A stretch of 63,400 nucleotides of DNA from contig JABXIM010000041.1 of assembly GCA_013373085.1 (NCBI GenBank), positions 1-63,400 of the forward strand, written 5' to 3'. Positions 8,610 through 16,272 of this stretch are shown piece by piece (within the stretch, counting starts at the first letter, position 1; every line of letters begins with the position of its first letter). The notes beneath the pieces are model-generated. The model was not told the DNA's origin, did not search any database, and saw only the letters and a program-made list of their open reading frames with translations. A program made the translations under genes and the position numbers. Source of the DNA: Oceanospirillaceae bacterium (GTDB lineage Bacteria > Pseudomonadota > Gammaproteobacteria > Pseudomonadales > Balneatricaceae).

Positions 8610-9644
8610 ATGAAAAAGACACTTCTGGCCGCAGTACTGGGCGCTTCCGTTCTCGCCGCACCGGCGATGGCGGAGGATGTCGTCAAGCTCCGGGTCGTCG
8701 GCCAGCCGCTGGCGACCGGCCTGATCCAGAAAAACAAGGAACAGCCGTTCTTCGAAAACCTGCAGGAGACCACGGGCTTGCCGCTCGAGGTCAATTACAA
8801 GCCGCTCGACACCACCGGTATCAAGGATGTCGAAGAGCTGCGAGTGCTGAAATCCGGCATGTTCGACCTGGTGTCGCTGCGCATGTCCCAGGTTTCCCGC
8901 GATGAGCCGACCATCCTTGGTCTCGACCTGGTGGGGCTGAGCCCGGATTACAAGTCCGGCCGTGAAGTGGCGAAAAAGTACAGCGAAGTGGTCGACAAGC
9001 GTCTGCAGGAACGCTTCAACACCAAGCTGCTCGGCGTCTGGCCTTTCGGCCCGCAGGTGCTGTTCTGCAAGCATCCGATTGCCAGCCTGTCCGACGTGAA
9101 GGGCCTGAAGGTGCGGGTCTACGATCAGAACCTGGCGCAGTTCGTCGAGTCGGTCGGCGGCATCCCCGTACCGCTGGGCTTCGGCGACGTGCATCAGAGC
9201 CTGGCGCTGGGCGTGGTGGACTGCGCCATCACCGGTCCCAGCTCGGCCAACTCCGCCGGCTGGCCCGAAGTGACCACCCACGTGCTGCCGCTGGGCTTCC
9301 AGATGGCGCTGAACGGTTACGGTATCAACCTCAAGACCTGGAACAAGTTCACCCCGGAGCAGCAGGAGAAACTCCAGGGCGCTTTCGACGACCTGGTGGA
9401 CGACATCTGGGCCTATTCGGAAGAGCTGTTCGAGGATGCCAAGAACTGCAACGTTGGCAAAGAGTGCAAGACCGGCACCCAGTTCGACCTGACCGAAGTG
9501 CAGGTCACCGATGAGGATCTGGCGATCCTGCGCAATGGTGTCAAGGAAATCTCCTATCCGACCTGGTCCGAGGTCTGCAACAAGACCAACCCGAGCTGCG
9601 CCGAGGACTGGAAGGCGGCGCTGGGCGAATCCGTCGGCCTGTAA
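8610..9644 (+). CDS. dctP: TRAP transporter solute-binding protein (DctP family), second system
   Basis: 344 aa periplasmic binding protein with a clear signal peptide (MKKTLLAAVLGASVLAAPAMA, cleaved before EDVVK). Conserved DctP features include KSGMFDLVSLR, VKGLKVRVYDQN with the ligand arginine, and LALGVVDCAITGPSS. The start is fixed by AAGGAG 7 bases upstream. It contains several cysteines, two near the C-terminus spaced as CNVGKEC and two as CNKTNPSC, unusual for the family and possibly disulfide-forming in the periplasm. It is only distantly like the DctP at 657, so the two systems probably import different ligands. It is followed by a hairpin and then dctQ and dctM. Confidence 0.9.
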   Translation: MKKTLLAAVLGASVLAAPAMAEDVVKLRVVGQPLATGLIQKNKEQPFFENLQETTGLPLEVNYKPLDTTGIKDVEELRVLKSGMFDLVSLRMSQVSRDEPTILGLDLVGLSPDYKSGREVAKKYSEVVDKRLQERFNTKLLGVWPFGPQVLFCKHPIASLSDVKGLKVRVYDQNLAQFVESVGGIPVPLGFGDVHQSLALGVVDCAITGPSSANSAGWPEVTTHVLPLGFQMALNGYGINLKTWNKFTPEQQEKLQGAFDDLVDDIWAYSEELFEDAKNCNVGKECKTGTQFDLTEVQVTDEDLAILRNGVKEISYPTWSEVCNKTNPSCAEDWKAALGESVGL

Positions 9645-9653
9645 CGGAGGGAT

Positions 9654-9675
9654 CGAGGCGGCGCGCGCCGCCTCG
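9654..9675 (+). promoter_or_regulatory. Perfect GC-rich palindrome between dctP and dctQ
   Basis: Perfect 22-base palindrome (11 + 11 bases, CGAGGCGGCGC arm) just after the dctP stop, followed by CTTTACG. It probably acts as a partial terminator or 3'-end protector giving more binding protein than permease. A further 120 bases without a gene separate it from dctQ. Confidence 0.55.
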
Positions 9676-9798
9676 CTTTACGCGCTCTCGCGGTCGCCGT
9701 CGTTGATCGCAGAGACTGCTGCAATCTTCTGTTGAAGCCGGTGGATGCTGTGACTGCGGACAACGCAGGCACCATTCGCTGCGAAAAGAGGTGTTTCC

Positions 9799-10443
9799 AT
9801 GAAACGTATCGAGACGCTTGCCAGCTTGCTGTTCGGGGGCATCTTCCTGCTGCTCTCGGTGCTGGTCTCGGTCGAGACCGTGCTGCGCAAATTCTTCAGC
9901 ATGTCGCTGCAGGGCGCGGACGAGCTGGGCGGCTACGCCCTGGCCGTTGGCGGTACCCTGGCTTTCTCGCTGGCCCTGCTGGGCCGTACCCATATTCGAA
10001 TCGACCTGTTCCATGAGCTGCTGCCGCGCCGCATGCAGTCGCTGATGAACTGGCTGTCGGCGGTGCTGATGGCCGTCTTCGCCGGCATCCTGGTGTGGAT
10101 CACCTGGCGCGTGATCACCGAGACGATGGATTACGGCAGCACCGCTGCCACGCCCTGGGCCACGCCGCTGATCTATCCGCAGAGTGTCTGGTTCGTCAGT
10201 CTGTGCACCTTCGCGCTGGTGGCGCTGGGCTTCGCGCTGCGGGCCACCTGGTTGCTGCTGCGCGGTGACAGCGAGACCCTGAACGTGGAATTCCATCCGC
10301 GTGGTGTCTCGGACGAAGTGAAGGAGGAGCTGAACGACTTCGAGCAGCGTTCCCAGCCCCAGGGCGGGAGCCGGGACCTTCAGCCGCAACGCAGTGAGGA
10401 CCGTGATGGCAACCACATCGCGGCCGGAGGGATGGCAAAATGA
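9799..10443 (+). CDS. dctQ: TRAP transporter small permease (DctQ family), second system
   Basis: 214 aa, four hydrophobic segments and a longer than usual hydrophilic C-terminal tail (residues about 155-214, rich in E, Q, R and S). The DctQ landmark is ETVLRKFFSMSLQGADELGG followed by a second helix and GRTHIRIDLF. It overlaps the following dctM by four bases (ATGA), indicating coupled translation. The ribosome site is AAGAGGTG before the ATG. Confidence 0.88.
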   Translation: MKRIETLASLLFGGIFLLLSVLVSVETVLRKFFSMSLQGADELGGYALAVGGTLAFSLALLGRTHIRIDLFHELLPRRMQSLMNWLSAVLMAVFAGILVWITWRVITETMDYGSTAATPWATPLIYPQSVWFVSLCTFALVALGFALRATWLLLRGDSETLNVEFHPRGVSDEVKEELNDFEQRSQPQGGSRDLQPQRSEDRDGNHIAAGGMAK

Positions 10444-11732
10444 GCGTATCGATCGTTTTTCTCACCTTTTTCGCGATGCTGGGGCTGTTGCTGCTGGGTC
10501 TGCCGATCGCCGTGACCATGGCACTGGTCGGCATGATCGGCGGTGTCGCCGTATTCGGCTGGCCCTTCCTGGAATCGACTGGCGCCGTCGTCTGGTCGGT
10601 GCAGAACGAAAACATCCTCACCGCAATCCCGCTGTTTATCCTGCTCGGCGAGCTGATGCTGCGCAGCGGCATCGCCGATCGCATGTACGTCGCGATGGCG
10701 GCCTGGCTCGGACGCCTGCCCGGTGGCCTGGTGCACACCAACATCGGCTGCTGCGCGCTGTTCGCGGCCACCTCGGGATCGTCGGTGGCCACCGCTGCCA
10801 CCATCGGCACCGTGGCGCTGCCGTCGCTGAACGAACGCAAGTACTCGATGAAGCAGGCGCTTGGCAGTCTCGCCGCCGGCGGCACCCTGGGCATCCTGAT
10901 CCCGCCCAGCGTCAACATGCTGATCTACGGCTCCCTGACCAACAACTCCATCGGCAAGCTGTTCATTGCCGGCCTTCTGCCCGGCATCGCGCTGAGCCTG
11001 CTGTTCATGTTCTATATCGGCGTTACCAACCTGGGCGAGGGCGGCAAGCGCGAGGAAAAGGTCTCGCTGCGCGACCGCATCCGCCTGTCGGCCAACCTGA
11101 TACCGCCGGCGGTGATCTTCGGCATCGTCATGGGCAGCATCTACGCCGGTATCGCCACCGCAACCGAATCTGCGGCGCTGGGCGTGATGGCCGCGCTGTA
11201 CTTCGCCTGGCGTTCGGGGCGCCTGAACCTGGCCTTCCTGCAGGGCTGCTTCGTCCAGACCGCCCGCATCACCGGCATGATCCTGCTGATCATCACCGCG
11301 GCCTTCGTGCTCAACCTGACCATCAGCCTGACGGGCGTGGTCGATGACCTCACCGGCTGGGTCACCTCGCTTGGCCTGACACCGACCATGCTGCTGCTGG
11401 TACTGATCGTCTTCTACCTCTGCCTCGGGATGTTCATGGACGTGCTGTCGATGCAGGTGGTGACCATTCCGATCACCTACCCGATCGTGGTGGCGCTGGG
11501 CGTGGACCCGATCTGGTACGGCGTCTTCGTGGTGCTGATGTGCGAGCTTGGCATGATCACGCCGCCGGTGGGCATGAACCTGTTCGTGGTGCAGAGCGTG
11601 CGCAAGGACGGCGGCAACATCCAGGACGTGATGTGGGGCGTGCTGCCGTACATGATGATGATGCTGGTGTTCGCGATCCTGCTGATGGCGTTCCCGCAGA
11701 TCGCCCTCTGGCTGCCGAACATGATGCATTGA
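10440..11732 (+). CDS. dctM: TRAP transporter large permease (DctM family), second system
   Basis: 430 aa, about 12 hydrophobic segments. It shows the DctM pattern: LLGLPIAVTMALVGMIGG at the N-terminus, LAAGGTLGILIPPSVNMLIY in the middle and CELGMITPPVGMNLFVVQS near the end. It starts inside the dctQ stop region (ATGA) and is followed 14 bases later by the amidase gene, so transport and catabolism are co-transcribed. Confidence 0.93.
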   Translation: MSVSIVFLTFFAMLGLLLLGLPIAVTMALVGMIGGVAVFGWPFLESTGAVVWSVQNENILTAIPLFILLGELMLRSGIADRMYVAMAAWLGRLPGGLVHTNIGCCALFAATSGSSVATAATIGTVALPSLNERKYSMKQALGSLAAGGTLGILIPPSVNMLIYGSLTNNSIGKLFIAGLLPGIALSLLFMFYIGVTNLGEGGKREEKVSLRDRIRLSANLIPPAVIFGIVMGSIYAGIATATESAALGVMAALYFAWRSGRLNLAFLQGCFVQTARITGMILLIITAAFVLNLTISLTGVVDDLTGWVTSLGLTPTMLLLVLIVFYLCLGMFMDVLSMQVVTIPITYPIVVALGVDPIWYGVFVVLMCELGMITPPVGMNLFVVQSVRKDGGNIQDVMWGVLPYMMMMLVFAILLMAFPQIALWLPNMMH

Positions 11733-11746
11733 GAAGGAGTTTTTTG

Positions 11747-13165
11747 ATGAAGGATGATTCCCTGGCAACCGGCCGCGAGCTCTGGCGCCTCGGCGCCGCC
11801 GAGCTGAGTGAGGGCTACCGGCGCGGCGACTTTACCCCGGTCGAGGTGCTGGATTCGGTCGAGGCGCGCATCGCGGAGCAGAACCCGCTGCTCAACGCCA
11901 TCGTCGCGCCGAACCCGGCGCGGCGGGCCGACGCCGAGGCCAGCGCCCGGCGCTGGGCCGCCGGCACCCCGCTCAGCGCGCTCGAAGGCGTGCCGGTCAG
12001 CGTCAAGGACAATATCCTGGTGCGCGGCCTGCCGGCGACCTGGGGCTCGAAGCTGTTCCGGGACTTCGTGCCCGATGCCGACGAGCTGCCGGTCTCAAGG
12101 CTGCGGGAGGCAGGGCTGGTGATCCTCGGCAAGACCAACGTGCCCGAGTTCACCCTCGAAGGTTATACCGACAACCCGCTGTTCGGCGTCACCCGCAACC
12201 CCTGGAACACCGAGCTGACGCCGGGCGGTTCCAGCGGAGGCGCGGTGGCGGCGGTCGCCGCGGGACTGGGCCCGCTGGCGATCGGTACCGACGGCGGCGG
12301 CTCGATTCGCCGTCCGGCCTCGCACACCGGTCTGGTCGGTCTCAAGCCGTCGATCGGCGCGGTGCCGCGGCAAAACAGCCTGCCGCAGATCCTGCTCGAC
12401 TTCGAAGTCATCGGCCCGATCGCGCGCAGCGTCGCCGACGTCCAACTGCTGTTCGACCTGCTGGCCGGTCCCGATGCCCGCGACCGCAAGTCGCTGTTCG
12501 CCGCCGGCGGGGCCCACGCCGGCGATAGCGTCGAAGGGCTCAACATCCTCTACGTGAAGGATTTCAGCGGTAATGCCCTGGATCCCGAAATCGACGCCAG
12601 CGTCGGGGCGGCGACCGTGCAGTTGCGCAAGCTCGGCCACCGGGTCACCGAAGGTCCGCTGCCGTTCAGCCTCGATTTCGTCAATGCGTTCTGGCCCCAG
12701 CTTGGCCAGGTGGGCGTGGCGTCGTTGTTCGAGCGTTATCCACAGGGCGCGGCGCTGGCGTCCGAGCGCTTCGTTGCGATGGCGGCCGCCGGGGCGAAGG
12801 TCGGGGCCGCCGAATACCTGCGCGCGCTGGAGTCCATCGATGCGTTCCGTCGCGAGGTCGGTGCGGCCTTCGAGGACATCGACGTGATCATGACGCCGTC
12901 GGCGGCAGCACTGCCCTGGCCGGCGGCCACGCCGTACCCGGAACGGATCGACGGCCGCGAGGTTGGCCCGCGCGGGCACGCCGTTTACACCGGCTGGGTC
13001 AATGCCTGCGGCCATCCCGCGATCAGCCTGCCGTCGGCGCCATCCCGCGACGGCTTGCCAATCGGCTTCCAGCTGGTGGGACGCTTCGGTGCCGACCGTC
13101 AGTTGCTGGCGCTGGCGGCCCAGTTCGAGGCGGAGTCGCCCTGGTGCAACCGCTGGCCGGAATAG
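11747..13165 (+). CDS. Amidase-signature family hydrolase
   Basis: 472 aa enzyme of the amidase-signature family, which hydrolyses carboxamides through a Ser-cisSer-Lys triad. The triad is visible: lysine in PVSVKDNILVRG, the glycine/serine-rich core TPGGSSGGAVAAVAAGLGP and the nucleophile region GTDGGGSIRRPA. The ATG at 11747 follows AAGGAG closely after dctM. Within this operon it could cleave the carbamoyl or amide product left by the cyclic amidohydrolase. Possible activities include N-carbamoyl amino acid amidase, allophanate hydrolase-like or a simple amidase; the sequence does not decide. Confidence 0.88.
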   Translation: MKDDSLATGRELWRLGAAELSEGYRRGDFTPVEVLDSVEARIAEQNPLLNAIVAPNPARRADAEASARRWAAGTPLSALEGVPVSVKDNILVRGLPATWGSKLFRDFVPDADELPVSRLREAGLVILGKTNVPEFTLEGYTDNPLFGVTRNPWNTELTPGGSSGGAVAAVAAGLGPLAIGTDGGGSIRRPASHTGLVGLKPSIGAVPRQNSLPQILLDFEVIGPIARSVADVQLLFDLLAGPDARDRKSLFAAGGAHAGDSVEGLNILYVKDFSGNALDPEIDASVGAATVQLRKLGHRVTEGPLPFSLDFVNAFWPQLGQVGVASLFERYPQGAALASERFVAMAAAGAKVGAAEYLRALESIDAFRREVGAAFEDIDVIMTPSAAALPWPAATPYPERIDGREVGPRGHAVYTGWVNACGHPAISLPSAPSRDGLPIGFQLVGRFGADRQLLALAAQFEAESPWCNRWPE

Positions 13166-13205
13166 GCCGGCACGAATTTTCAGACAGGACCAACAGGAAT
13201 CGAAG

Positions 13206-13979
13206 ATGTCACTGACCGAGAACCAGATTGAACGTGCCGCCTCGCTGCTTCTGAACGCCTACCGCGAGCAGCGGCAGATCGAGGCGTTGCCGGCCGAGCT
13301 TGAACCCGGCTGCGTGGAAGACGCCTATGCCATCCAGGACCGGGTCGCCGGCGAGCTGTCCAGCGGCCGGGTGCGGGCCTGGAAAACCGGTGCGCCGAAC
13401 CCGGAAACCACACCCTATGGTGCGCCGATTTTCGACCAGGCGGTACTGGAGTCGCCGGCCCTAATTGCGGCGGAGCAGCTGCATATGATCGGCGTCGAGG
13501 TGGAGCTCTGCTACCGCCTGGGGCGGGACCTGCCGGCCCGGGACGAACCCTACAGCGACGAGGAGGTAGCCGCGGCCATCGCCGGCGTGCAGGTGGCGGT
13601 CGAGGTTGTCGATACCCGCCTGCGACAGTGGCAGGAGTGCGCCGAGCTGTGGAAACTGGCGGATAACCAGATCAACGCCGCTCTGGTGATGGGGAGCGGC
13701 ACCGACGACTGGCGTGGGCTGGACCCGTCGCGGCTGACCGGGCAACTGGTCGTCAATGGTGTACTGCAGGTGGAGGGCCGCGGCTGTCATTCTGTCGGCG
13801 ATCCCTTCCGGCTGCTGCCCTGGATGGCCAATCACCTGACCGGGCGCAACGGTGGTCTGAAGCAGGGCGACCTGGTGACCACCGGCACCTGGACCGGCAT
13901 GGTGTTCGTTCGCCCCGGCGACGAGATTGTCGGGCGTTTTCCCGGCATCGGTGAAGCCAGGGTCAGTTTCCCTGTGTAA
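13206..13979 (+). CDS. 2-keto-4-pentenoate hydratase / 4-oxalocrotonate decarboxylase family protein
   Basis: 257 aa member of the MhpD/DmpH branch of the fumarylacetoacetate hydrolase superfamily. Family features: KTGAPNP early, the metal-binding GVEVELCYRLGRD with its ExE pattern, VAVEVVDTR, and the C-terminal GDLVTTGTWTGMVFVRPGDE. Such enzymes hydrate 2-oxo-pent-4-enoate or decarboxylate oxalocrotonate with Mg2+. No ring-cleavage dioxygenase is nearby, so the substrate here is probably a 2-keto acid from the amidase pathway rather than an aromatic product. Start supported by AGGAATCGAAG upstream. Last gene of the operon. Confidence 0.82.
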   Translation: MSLTENQIERAASLLLNAYREQRQIEALPAELEPGCVEDAYAIQDRVAGELSSGRVRAWKTGAPNPETTPYGAPIFDQAVLESPALIAAEQLHMIGVEVELCYRLGRDLPARDEPYSDEEVAAAIAGVQVAVEVVDTRLRQWQECAELWKLADNQINAALVMGSGTDDWRGLDPSRLTGQLVVNGVLQVEGRGCHSVGDPFRLLPWMANHLTGRNGGLKQGDLVTTGTWTGMVFVRPGDEIVGRFPGIGEARVSFPV

Positions 13980-13983
13980 CAAA

Positions 13984-14015
13984 AGAAAAGCCACTCTCAG
14001 CGGCTTTGCGGGTTT
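13984..14015 (+). terminator. Possible terminator of the catabolic operon
   Basis: Hairpin AAAGCC/GGCTTT (13987-13992 with 14002-14007) with a 9-base loop just after the hydratase stop, followed by GCGGGTTTTC. The stem is short and the T-run is broken, so this is tentative. Confidence 0.45.
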
Positions 14016-14034
14016 TCGAAGGCACGGACCGGAG

Positions 14035-14092
14035 GGTGGGTATAGGCGCAATATAAGCGGATCTTTCCGCTTATATTGCGCCTATACCCGCC
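14035..14092. repeat. Long near-perfect inverted repeat with a four-base loop
   Basis: Bases 14038-14061 and 14066-14089 are perfectly complementary over 24 bp, with loop TCTT; allowing one wobble the stem reaches 27 bp (14035-14092). It begins GGGTATAGGCGCAATATAAG. It lies between two convergent genes. It is too long for an ordinary terminator and resembles a mobile palindromic element or a strong transcription barrier. Confidence 0.75.
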
Positions 14093-14139
14093 ATATCGAT
14101 CGTATCGCAGATCGATTGGTGTCGGCTTGCAGAGCAGTT

Positions 14140-14177
14140 GTTGGGTTTCGCGGCTACGCCGCTCCACCCAACCTACG
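14140..14177. repeat. REP-like palindrome
   Basis: GTTGGGT (14140-14146) and ACCCAAC (14166-14172) bracket an inner GCGGC-TAC-GCCGC hairpin, followed by CTACG. The arm ACCCAACCTACG is repeated inverted and exactly at 22589-22600 and with one change at 4536-4547. This is a typical repetitive extragenic palindrome at the 3' end of convergent genes. Confidence 0.7.
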
Positions 14178-14183
14178 ATTCTG

Positions 14184-14879
14184 TTAGCTATTAGTTGTTT
14201 TGCCTACTTTCAGGGCTTCCACGGCCGAGTCGCCGGTGTGGCGCACGTGTTCGCGCAGAATGGCGCCGGCCTTTTCGCTGTCGTGCGCCCGCAGGGCGTC
14301 CAGCAGCGCCTGGTGTTCCTGCACCGATTCCTCCCAGCGCTGCTCGGTGCCGATCGCCATGTAACGGCCGCGGCTGGCCCGCATCAGCAGCTGTTCGTGC
14401 AGCGTCGCCAGCGTCTCGTTGCCGGCCATCTGCACGATCATGCGATGGATGTCCTGGTTGATCTGGAAGTAGTTGTGGCGGTCGCCGCTGCCGAAGTATT
14501 TCTCCATCCGCTGCTGCAACTGTCCGAGCTTCTTGAGTTCGGCTTCGCTGGCGCGCTCGGCGGCCAGTTCCGCGGCCATGCGCTCGAGGCCGCTGATTAG
14601 CTCGAACAGTTCGGCGAACTCTTCGGCGGTCAGTGTCGAGACGCGGGCGCCACGGTTCGGCTCGATGGTCACCAGACCCTCGGAGTGCAGTACCTTCAGA
14701 GCCTCTCGCAGCGGGGTGCGGGAAATCTCCAGCAGCTCGCAGAGGGCGCTCTCGTCGATGCGCTCTCCCTCCGGCAGCTCGCCTTCGATGATCATCGAGC
14801 GCAGATGCTCGGCGATCTCCTCGTGCAGTGAACGCCGTTTCATCGAGGGTTTCTTGCGGGTGGAGTAACTACTGGCCAT
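14184..14879 (-). CDS. GntR-family transcriptional regulator (FadR/FCD subgroup)
   Basis: 231 aa. Residues about 15-80 form the winged helix-turn-helix (SLHEEIAEHLRSMIIEGEL, then ISRTPLREALKVLHSEGLVT). Residues about 90-220 are the helical FCD effector domain with metal/ligand residues in the NQDIHRMIVQ and EHQALLDAL segments. FCD regulators commonly sense organic acids and repress neighbouring catabolic operons. It is convergent with the hydantoinase/TRAP operon and is the most likely local regulator. The start at 14879 is the first Met with an extended basic tail; a later Met (MKRRSL) is also possible. Confidence 0.88.
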   Translation of the reverse strand: MASSYSTRKKPSMKRRSLHEEIAEHLRSMIIEGELPEGERIDESALCELLEISRTPLREALKVLHSEGLVTIEPNRGARVSTLTAEEFAELFELISGLERMAAELAAERASEAELKKLGQLQQRMEKYFGSGDRHNYFQINQDIHRMIVQMAGNETLATLHEQLLMRASRGRYMAIGTEQRWEESVQEHQALLDALRAHDSEKAGAILREHVRHTGDSAVEALKVGKTTNS

Positions 14880-15145
14880 CTCGTCGGTCTCTTGTGTCGG
14901 TACTGTCCCTGAACCGGGCGGAGGGAAAATGGCGTTGCCTGCGGTTGTCAGCGCAGCCCGGCGTCGGTGTTATCACGAATAAAGAATTATAGCGTTTTCG
15001 ATAGCGGATGACAGCGCCTGGCTGGTGCTGAGGTTGCCGGCTCCGGGAGGGTGAGAACCCGGAACCGGCGGGGTGCTCGGTGGGTGACCCGGACACCGGG
15101 TCGCAAGCTGAATGCCCGGCACTCGGGTACCGGGCGATGGGCGGA
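14880..15145. promoter_or_regulatory. Gap holding the gntR promoter and the end of the cyd operon
   Basis: 266 bases without a gene. Bases 14975-15005 are AT-rich (AATAAAGAATTATAG) and probably contain the gntR promoter, read leftwards. Bases 15085-15101 contain a 7-bp stem GACCCGG/CCGGGTC and 15114-15137 another GCCCGG/CCGGGC pair. These could end transcripts of the cyd operon coming from the right, although no T-run is visible. Confidence 0.4.
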
Positions 15146-15277
15146 TCAGGCGATTAGCGTGGCGAACAGCAGTTTCAATGCGCTGGTCACCAGCAGCAGG
15201 GTGCCGAGTCCTGCGCCGTAGAGCAGCGCGAAATTGCGCCAGCCCGGGCGGGACGATTGCAGTCGCTCTTCGGTCAT
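15146..15277 (-). CDS. Small single-TM protein after cydB (CydX/DUF2474-like candidate)
   Basis: 43-aa ORF. Its ATG (15277-15275) shares a base with the cydB stop TGA (15279-15277), a TGATG coupling arrangement that strongly argues for real translation. The peptide has a polar N-terminus (MTEERLQSSRPGWRN) and then one long hydrophobic helix up to the C-terminus. Cytochrome bd oxidases generally carry a third, very small one-helix subunit (CydX, or DUF2474-type in CioAB operons) encoded directly after cydB, which stabilises the haem site. Position, size and topology fit; I cannot claim sequence homology by eye. Confidence 0.72.
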   Translation of the reverse strand: MTEERLQSSRPGWRNFALLYGAGLGTLLLVTSALKLLFATLIA

Positions 15278-16272
15278 CAGTATCCTTCCTCGAAGTCCTC
15301 GACCTTGCCGCTGAAGATGCGGTAACCCCAGAGGGTATAGGCGCAGATCAGCGGTACGAAGATCAACACGCCCGGCAGCATGAACTCCAGGCTGGAGGCC
15401 GGTGCCTGGGCCTGCCAGATCGTCAGCTGGCGCGGTACCAGATAGGGGAAGAGCCCCACTACCAGTCCGGCCAGGCCGAGTACGAACAGCGCCGCAGCGA
15501 GGAAAAACGACTGCTGTTCGTTGCGGTGCCGGCCGAGATCCCGCAGCAGTTTCTGCCCCACCCAGAGGCTCATCAGCGGCAGCGGGCTCAGCAGCAGCAG
15601 ATTGAAGCCGCTGAACCAGCGTTCACGGATCTGGGGCTCTGCGATCAGGGTCCAGACGCTGACCACGAACATGGCCGCCATCACCGCAACGACCAGTACG
15701 CGCCCCAGTTTCGCCGCCCGGAAGCGGATGGCGCCGCGGCTTTTCATGTGCAGGTAGCAGCAGGCGAGCAGCGCGTAGCCGGCCATTACCGAGAAGGCGG
15801 TCAGGATCGAGAACGGCGACAGCCAGTTGAGGCTCGAGCCGTCGATGGCGCCGGCTTCGACGCCCTGTACCACGGCGCCGAGCATCAGGCCCTGGCAGAA
15901 CGCGGCGACGGTCGAGCCGATCGAGAAGGCCCTGTCCCACCAACGCTTGGAACGGTGGGCCTTGAAGCGATACTCGAAGGCGACGCCGCGGAAGATCAGC
16001 GCGATCAGCATGATCATGATCGGCACATAGAGTGTCGAGAGGATGGCGCTGTAGGCGGCCGGAAAGGCGCCGAACAGGATGACACCGCCGAATACCAGCC
16101 AGGTCTCGTTGCCGTCCCAGACATGGGAGATCGAGCGCATCATCTGGTCACGCTGATCCTCCTGATCGAACCAGGGGTAGAGGATGCCGAGGCCGAGATC
16201 GAAGCCATCGAGTACCACGTACATCAGGATGGCGAAGCCCAGCAGCAGAAAGTAGAAGAATGCCAGTTCCAT
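15277..16272 (-). CDS. cydB: Cytochrome bd-type quinol oxidase subunit II
   Basis: 331 aa integral membrane protein with about 8-9 helices. The N-terminus shows the subunit II signature GFAILMYVVLDGFDLGLGIL and the VWDGNETWLV motif. The length (near 335 rather than 378) and sequence style fit the cyanide-insensitive CioB branch. With CydA it forms the bd oxidase, which reduces O2 to water with quinol electrons, has high oxygen affinity and resists cyanide, NO and sulfide. It overlaps cydA by one base and the following 43-aa ORF by one base. Confidence 0.95.
   Translation of the reverse strand: MELAFFYFLLLGFAILMYVVLDGFDLGLGILYPWFDQEDQRDQMMRSISHVWDGNETWLVFGGVILFGAFPAAYSAILSTLYVPIMIMLIALIFRGVAFEYRFKAHRSKRWWDRAFSIGSTVAAFCQGLMLGAVVQGVEAGAIDGSSLNWLSPFSILTAFSVMAGYALLACCYLHMKSRGAIRFRAAKLGRVLVVAVMAAMFVVSVWTLIAEPQIRERWFSGFNLLLLSPLPLMSLWVGQKLLRDLGRHRNEQQSFFLAAALFVLGLAGLVVGLFPYLVPRQLTIWQAQAPASSLEFMLPGVLIFVPLICAYTLWGYRIFSGKVEDFEEGY

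Noticed and set aside
7032-9281. A 749-codon minus-strand open frame across the aminotransferase and dctP
   Set aside because: It lies fully opposite well-supported genes, crosses their intergenic hairpins and has shadow-type composition (H, Q, R, G).
14041-14100. CRISPR-like or attachment-site interpretation of the long palindrome
   Set aside because: There is a single inverted repeat, no repeat-spacer series, no cas gene and no integrase in the window.
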